Made by a program: the position numbers and the translations under genes | Shown: positions 41,546 through 45,452 of the stretch, one piece after another | Numbering within the stretch: the first letter of the stretch is position 1 | How the letters are laid out: each line of letters opens with the position of its first letter | NCBI GenBank assembly: GCA_964506505.1 | Contig: CAZDKY010000053.1 | Location: 1-45,452 of the forward strand | DNA: 45,452 nucleotides | Direction: 5' to 3' | Origin: M55B129 sp964506505 | GTDB lineage: Bacteria > Bacillota > Dethiobacteria > DTU022 | The notes under the pieces: generated by a model | What the model was told of the DNA's origin: nothing | Seen by the model: the letters and a program-made list of their open reading frames with translations, nothing else | The model's database searches: none

Positions 41546-42761
41546 CTATAGTGCCAAAACCAGAGGAGGAAAAACTGTCAGGGGCTGCTGCTACGGGACT
41601 GACCGGAAGGAAGCTCTTTCCCACCTGCTGGCCCGGGACCTGGTTGCCCTGCAGCTGCAGAAAAAAAGAAACCTGCCGCTGCCCGCAGCAGAAAAACTAT
41701 TCCGTGCCCTGCGCATTCTCGGCCTGCGTGACTGCAGCAGCCGTGACCTGATGATCTTCTGCCGCCAGTTTTCAACCATGCTCAAAGCGGGGATCCCGGT
41801 TCTGCCATCCCTGCGTATTTTGGCCGCCCGTCTCGAAAACAGGACCATGCGCCGGCACCTGGAAGAAACTTTGCACAACCTGGAAGACGGCCGCACCCTT
41901 GCTGATTCCCTTCATAGCAGAGAAAACCCTTTCCCTCCCCTGTTAACCAGTATGGTTGCCGCCGGTGAAGCGACCGGCATACTCGATAAAATCCTGTCCA
42001 GGCTGGCTGATTATTATGAGAAACAGCACGACCTGGAAGAGAAATTCCGCTCGGCCTGTGCCTATCCTATCTTTGTCCTGGCCGTAGCCAGCGTTGTCGT
42101 GCTGGTGATGATTTTCTTCGTCCTGCCCCAGTTTGCATCAATCTTTCAATCATTCGGTATGGAGATGCCTTTTTTTAACCGCCTGTTGCTGAGCAGTGCT
42201 CAGCTTGTCAAATCCTTCTGGCCGCTGTTTCTGCTGATCATACCTGCATTTCTTTTCACCCTGGTACTGCTGCTTAAAAAAGAAAAATACCGCCTCTTCA
42301 TTGATCGTCTGCGCCTTTGTTTACCGTTCTACGGCCGAATCTATACCCAGACCATGGCTTCCCGTTTTGCTCTTACTCTCGGCACCCTTCTGGGTGGAGG
42401 ACTATCGCTTTATCAATCCCTTCAGCTGGCAGACAGGGTCATCGGCAACAGGGCCGTGTCGCAGGCAATTACAGAATTGCAGAAGGCCCTTCACAACGGC
42501 GAAACCATCGCTGATCCGATGGAACGGAGCAAAGTTTTTCCAGCTTTGCTGGTGGAAATGGTCCGGATCGGTGAAACAAGCGGCGCCATGGAGCATACCC
42601 TCGGCCAGGCTGCCGCTTTTTATGAAAGGGAAGCAGATTATTTAATCAGCCGCTTGAGTTCAATTCTGGAACCCTTTCTCTTACTGCTGGTCAGTATTTT
42701 TGTCGGGACCCTGGTTTATTCAGTTCTTTCGCCCATGTACAAAATTTTCCAGAATATTTGA
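41529..42761 (+). CDS. pilC: Type IV pilus inner-membrane platform protein PilC (GspF family)
   Basis: The membrane platform on which the PilB motor acts. It has the two GspF repeats (FCRQFSTMLKAGIPVLPSLRIL and FALTLGTLLGGGLSLYQSLQL starts) with hydrophobic segments near residues 170-190, 225-245 and 380-400. The ATG at 41529 is preferred; GTG at 41520 is only three bases from the GGAGG. It is the last gene before the terminator at 42794. Confidence 0.94.
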   Translation: MSPQYNYSAKTRGGKTVRGCCYGTDRKEALSHLLARDLVALQLQKKRNLPLPAAEKLFRALRILGLRDCSSRDLMIFCRQFSTMLKAGIPVLPSLRILAARLENRTMRRHLEETLHNLEDGRTLADSLHSRENPFPPLLTSMVAAGEATGILDKILSRLADYYEKQHDLEEKFRSACAYPIFVLAVASVVVLVMIFFVLPQFASIFQSFGMEMPFFNRLLLSSAQLVKSFWPLFLLIIPAFLFTLVLLLKKEKYRLFIDRLRLCLPFYGRIYTQTMASRFALTLGTLLGGGLSLYQSLQLADRVIGNRAVSQAITELQKALHNGETIADPMERSKVFPALLVEMVRIGETSGAMEHTLGQAAAFYEREADYLISRLSSILEPFLLLLVSIFVGTLVYSVLSPMYKIFQNI

Positions 42762-42793
42762 GAACCTTTTGAAAATAAATTTGTGCAACTTAT

Positions 42794-42834
42794 AAAAAGG
42801 GCTGCCCCTTCTTATTCATGGACAGCCCTTTTAT
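42794..42834. terminator. Bidirectional rho-independent terminator
   Basis: AAAAAGGGCTG (42794-42804) and CAGCCCTTTTAT (42823-42834) form a strong stem with A-run and T-run flanks, placed between the convergent pilC gene and the secreted-protein gene. It can stop transcription from both sides. Confidence 0.88.
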
Positions 42835-42895
42835 CCTTATTCAATTATACCTTTTCATATATCCCCTCAGCCCGCGTTCATCATACAACGCTGCT

Positions 42896-43846
42896 TTAAT
42901 CCGGCAATTCCTCGGTCAGATATACAGTATAGCGGACCAGGACCGGTTCAGAAACGGTGATATTTTCCGGGAATACGAGCTCACCCCAAAAAATGTAACT
43001 GTCCGGCCGTTCCTGGTCATAGGATGGTTGCGAATCCGGCTGCCAGATCACCCCAACTCCGGATATTTCAGTAAAGCCTACCGTAACAGTAATTGTATCG
43101 GGCAGGACAAGCTCTTCCCGGGGTGTGCCCACCGGGTAAGTGGCGGAAAGATTTTCATCCCCGTTCAGGACGATCAGGGATTGTTCTTCGCCGTCACCTT
43201 CCTCGCTGAAGATCAGCGCTTCCCATGATTCTTCAGTTGCTTCCTCCACCATTCGCAAAGCATCAGTAATCATGGCATAACCAACAATCTTCGAATCCTC
43301 AAAAATATGGTCCCCCGATTCGGGGTCAACCAGATCAATATGGCGTTTAACCGTTCCGTCTGTCGTTTCTACTCCTTGTTCAATGGCAAAATCAATATCG
43401 CCATCTTCCCCGGCGGCGGTGATACCCTGCTCCAGGGCTCCCGATTCACCGCGATTTGCTTTCGCACTGACAGCAAAGACCTGGTCCGATTCGGCGGCCT
43501 CAGATCCCTCTTCCGTCTCCGGATGAACGCCGAAAGTGGAAGCAACCTCCAACCCCCGCAGGGAATCGGCAGTCCATCTGCTGCTGTTCTCTACGCTTAA
43601 CACAGTCCCGCCGATGGTATTAAATTCTTCTCTCTGCAAACTGCCGGCACCTTCTACCAGTGTCTTGTGGTATCCGGTGCCTTCTGTTTCGCTCCCGTAC
43701 AGTATTTTCATCAAAATACGGCCGTCAAGATCGTAAGTTTTAGAGTAATCAATGGTTTTTGCCAGGGCCGCTGCCGGCAGAAGAAAAAGGATGGAGAAAA
43801 TTAGAAATGATGAAATCAAAACCTTCCATGCCTGTGAAATACGCAT
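42896..43846 (-). CDS. Secreted protein with C-terminal Ig-like domain, function unknown
   Basis: A 316-residue acidic protein with a clear Sec signal peptide (SSFLIFSILFLLPAAALA, cleavage after ALA near residue 29) and no lipobox cysteine or sorting motif. Residues ~240-312 (YPVGTPREELVLPDTITVTV, then a WQPDSQP segment and FWGELVFPENI) resemble the bacterial Ig-like repeats found in cell-surface proteins of Clostridia, written with G-T-P-x-x-E-x-L-x-L-P. The middle (residues 40-235) resembles nothing I recognise and is rich in Glu, Asp and Gly. It has its own promoter and lies opposite the pil operon, without evidence of a functional link. Confidence 0.75.
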   Translation of the reverse strand: MRISQAWKVLISSFLIFSILFLLPAAALAKTIDYSKTYDLDGRILMKILYGSETEGTGYHKTLVEGAGSLQREEFNTIGGTVLSVENSSRWTADSLRGLEVASTFGVHPETEEGSEAAESDQVFAVSAKANRGESGALEQGITAAGEDGDIDFAIEQGVETTDGTVKRHIDLVDPESGDHIFEDSKIVGYAMITDALRMVEEATEESWEALIFSEEGDGEEQSLIVLNGDENLSATYPVGTPREELVLPDTITVTVGFTEISGVGVIWQPDSQPSYDQERPDSYIFWGELVFPENITVSEPVLVRYTVYLTEELPD

Positions 43847-43934
43847 GAAAATTACACTTCCTCCCTGATCTAATTGGTCAATCTTTTTTCTCTCTATTTA
43901 TCTCTTTTAGCAGTTTACACCTGCTTTGGATTAT

Positions 43935-43963
43935 ATTTTATATGATATGTCGGAAATTGTCAA
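43935..43963 (-). promoter_or_regulatory. Sigma-A promoter of the secreted Ig-like protein gene
   Basis: On the minus strand a perfect TTGACA (43958-43963) is 17 bases from TAAAAT (43935-43940). The upstream edge touches a copy of the repeat found also in front of the ferritin-like gene. The leader to the ATG is about 80 bases. Confidence 0.8.
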
Positions 43964-43979
43964 ATCATACACTGCGTAC
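43963..43979. repeat. Copy 1 of an ~17-bp repeat (core ACACTGCGTAC)
   Basis: The stretch AAATCATACACTGCGTAC here and AAATCGCACACTGCGTAC at 44481-44498 differ at two positions. This copy abuts the -35 of the secreted-protein promoter, about 25 bases past the stop of the ferritin-like gene. It could be an operator or one end of a small inserted unit. Confidence 0.6.
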
Positions 43980-44004
43980 CAAGTTATAAAGTTATTCCTC
44001 ATTG

Positions 44005-44466
44005 TCATCTTATTTTCTTGCGTTCCCTTTCAAGCATCTTTTTGATCAGTTCCCTGTGGTTGATAGTTTCTTCATGAAGCTGCTTAAGAAATCTGTTTAA
44101 ATTTTCAGATGGCCCTGTGAATATTTCGTAATAGCTTTTTTCAATATATGAATCTTCTATGGAGTAAGCTATTGATAGCGCGCTGAGCAGATTTATCTCA
44201 CCTGCTTCAATTCTGCGCCCTGAATCCCTGATATACTCCAGTGATATCTCCACAGGCCTTTCCTTAAAACGGTTCTCCTGCAGATAAACAGTTTGATTAT
44301 CAACCTTTTCGATTAGTTTTTCAATAATTTGCGCATGCCTTTTTTCTTCGTCGATCAATAACTTCCACTCATCATTATATTCAGGGTAACTGGCCAGACA
44401 AAGAGAATAAAATGCAACCAGCTCATTTTCGTGCTTTAATAGAAGTTCAAATATTTTATCAGGCAA
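44005..44466 (-). CDS. Ferritin-like four-helix protein
   Basis: A 153-residue helical protein. The first half carries HENELVAFY and EEKRH (E41xxH44), a diiron ExxH motif of ferritin/rubrerythrin-like proteins. The second half has SIEDSYIE and HEETINH, where spacing is ExxxH rather than the canonical ExxH, so metal binding is less certain. There is no rubredoxin domain. The start is TTG at 44466 with a strong AAGGAGG six bases upstream. A role in peroxide or iron handling is possible but unproven. Confidence 0.72.
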   Translation of the reverse strand: MPDKIFELLLKHENELVAFYSLCLASYPEYNDEWKLLIDEEKRHAQIIEKLIEKVDNQTVYLQENRFKERPVEISLEYIRDSGRRIEAGEINLLSALSIAYSIEDSYIEKSYYEIFTGPSENLNRFLKQLHEETINHRELIKKMLERERKKIR

Positions 44467-44481
44467 AATAAACCTCCTTAA

Positions 44482-44498
44482 AATCGCACACTGCGTAC
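44482..44498. repeat. Copy 2 of the ~17-bp repeat (core ACACTGCGTAC)
   Basis: The same direction as copy 1, about 519 bp away. Here the core is palindromic (CGCA-CAC-TGCG). It lies a few bases upstream of the ribosome-binding site of the ferritin-like gene, so that gene is bracketed by the two copies. Confidence 0.6.
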
Positions 44499-44585
44499 TA
44501 ACATATCAAGTTAATCTCAATCAACTAAATAACAGCATAATGAAACTGTTTGTGGCTATCTCGGTTTTTTCGAATGATCTATGCT

Positions 44586-45419
44586 TCAACGGTACAAACC
44601 AACAGCGGAAGCCGTAAGCTTAATATTCTCACCAATCTCCTGGTAGCTATAACCCTGCTCAACTGCTTTATCTATATATGCTTTCTTGTAAAGAACAAAC
44701 CGCCTTTTCCTTGATCCAGCTTTGATTAGCTGAATATCATCCTCATCGGCTACTGTTTCCCGAAGGATATCGTCAAGCGGCTTTCTTTCTGCTAACCTTT
44801 TCTTTTTTTTGTTTCGATCCGGATCAATTTGGTCACTAAAATCGCTGTCGCCAATATATTTTACTTCTTCGTAATCCGGGCTTTCCTCTATCTTCATCTG
44901 GATTTTATACCAGGCTAATGCTTTTTTCCGGTCGTTGTTGATTATGTTAAGAATAAAATCAATATCCACTAATCCAGAATCGTTACGACGGTAAAAAAGA
45001 TCACTGCTCCATTTATATTCTTCGGGGTACCTGCAGATACCCGCTCGTACAGGGTTCCAGTGAATATATCGGAGTACAGCAAAAAGGTAATGCTCGTTCT
45101 GGATCAACGCTGCCTTGTAACGTCCTCCATAAAGATGTCCTGATCGATTATGAGACTTGTTGAAATAGCGGCTGTAATACATATTCTGGCGAAATATTAT
45201 TTTATGGAGAGGATCTGTTCCGGTCTGCATTAAAAGGTGATAATGATTATCCATTAAAGCGAAACCCAGGAGCTGGAAATCGTATTTATCTTTCAGATCA
45301 GACAGTTTATTGAGGTAGTATTTCTTGTCCCCCGGTTTACGAAAAATGTTCTCCCGGTTATTGCCACGCTGTGTAATGTGGTAAAAGGCCCCTGGAAATT
45401 CGATGCGTTTTCTCTCCAC
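44586..45419 (-). CDS. REP-associated tyrosine transposase (Y1 HUH family)
   Basis: A single-strand DNA transposase-like protein of the IS200/IS605-related RAYT group. The HUH motif is HYH (residues 59-61) in MDNHYHLL, the likely nucleophilic tyrosine is in MYYSRYFNK, and GHLYGGRYK and YIHWNPVRAG are family signatures. The C-terminal third ends with a short helix-turn-helix-like stretch (YSYQEIGENIKLTASAVG). The GTG at 45419 is chosen because AGGAGG lies seven bases upstream; an ATG at 45437 has no site. RAYTs are usually single-copy and domesticated. No second IS gene is present. Confidence 0.9.
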   Translation of the reverse strand: MERKRIEFPGAFYHITQRGNNRENIFRKPGDKKYYLNKLSDLKDKYDFQLLGFALMDNHYHLLMQTGTDPLHKIIFRQNMYYSRYFNKSHNRSGHLYGGRYKAALIQNEHYLFAVLRYIHWNPVRAGICRYPEEYKWSSDLFYRRNDSGLVDIDFILNIINNDRKKALAWYKIQMKIEESPDYEEVKYIGDSDFSDQIDPDRNKKKKRLAERKPLDDILRETVADEDDIQLIKAGSRKRRFVLYKKAYIDKAVEQGYSYQEIGENIKLTASAVGLYR

Positions 45420-45426
45420 ATAAACA

Positions 45427-45452
45427 CCTCCTGCCATTATTATAGCAGGAGG
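45427..45452. other. Palindrome that can hide the transposase ribosome-binding site
   Basis: CCTCCTGC (45427-45434) and GCAGGAGG (45445-45452) are perfect inverted repeats with a 10-base AT-rich loop that includes TATAAT on the minus strand. On a transcript read from further upstream the stem would pair the AGGAGG of the transposase gene; a transcript started from the loop -10 would lack the 5' arm. The window ends exactly at the stem, so anything further is unseen. Confidence 0.65.

Noticed and set aside
44499..44585. Promoter for the ferritin-like gene
   Set aside because: Only poor matches at wrong spacing (for example TTAGTT-N17-TATGTT) could be found, so I do not call one.

Overview
This window looks like chromosomal core DNA from an anaerobic, low-to-moderate-GC Firmicute of the Clostridia or Desulfotomaculia type. 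I infer this from the Firmicute-style gene order (cmk-plsC-ispH/rpsA, scpA-scpB-rluB, xseA-xseB-ispA-dxs-tlyA-nadK-recN, asp23-amaP-nusB), the strong AGGAGG ribosome-binding sites, frequent TTG starts, an apparent sigma-H-type promoter, and one-carbon and iron-sulfur redox genes typical of acetogenic or syntrophic anaerobes. I see no rRNA, tRNA or CRISPR array.

Layout. Positions 1-36740 are almost entirely one co-oriented minus-strand block. Read in the direction of transcription it holds aroE, pilB, a GspH-like pseudopilin, aroK, aroQ, a proline peptidase and efp. Next come a CD1247-type zinc-ribbon protein and the Asp23/AmaP/DUF2273 envelope-stress module, then nusB and a TsaD-like protein. 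These are followed by a two-subunit iron-sulfur flavoprotein (NuoF/GltD fusion plus NuoG-like subunit), then xseA, xseB, ispA, fchA and folD. Then comes a ~560-nt structured RNA that I identify as OLE RNA, followed by oapA (its membrane partner), dxs, tlyA, nadK, recN, a Nudix hydrolase, xerD, a DHH-CBS-tRNA nucleotidyltransferase fusion, an S2P-type protease, trpS, scpA, scpB, rluB, aroH, cmk, plsC and an IspH-S1 fusion that runs off the left edge.

Positions 36912-42761 hold a divergent plus-strand pilus operon (pilD, three pseudopilins, pilM, pilN, pilO, pilC). It is preceded by a sigma-H-like promoter and ends in a bidirectional terminator. The right end (42896-45452, minus strand) is accessory in character: a secreted Ig-like protein of unknown role, a small ferritin-like protein lying between two copies of an ~17-bp repeat, and a REP-associated tyrosine transposase whose ribosome-binding site sits in a perfect hairpin.

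The most notable system is OLE RNA with OapA, the large noncoding RNA-membrane protein complex of extremophilic and anaerobic Firmicutes. Here it has its own good sigma-A promoter and a 10-bp stem joining its two ends. Next to it, FolD has lost the lysine and glutamine needed for cyclohydrolase activity and is paired with a separate FchA cyclohydrolase. The adjacent NuoG-like/NuoF-GltD pair lacks a recognisable NADH/FMN domain and may be an unusual NADPH-linked electron-transfer enzyme. Three isoprenoid genes (ispA, dxs, ispH) occur in the same block.
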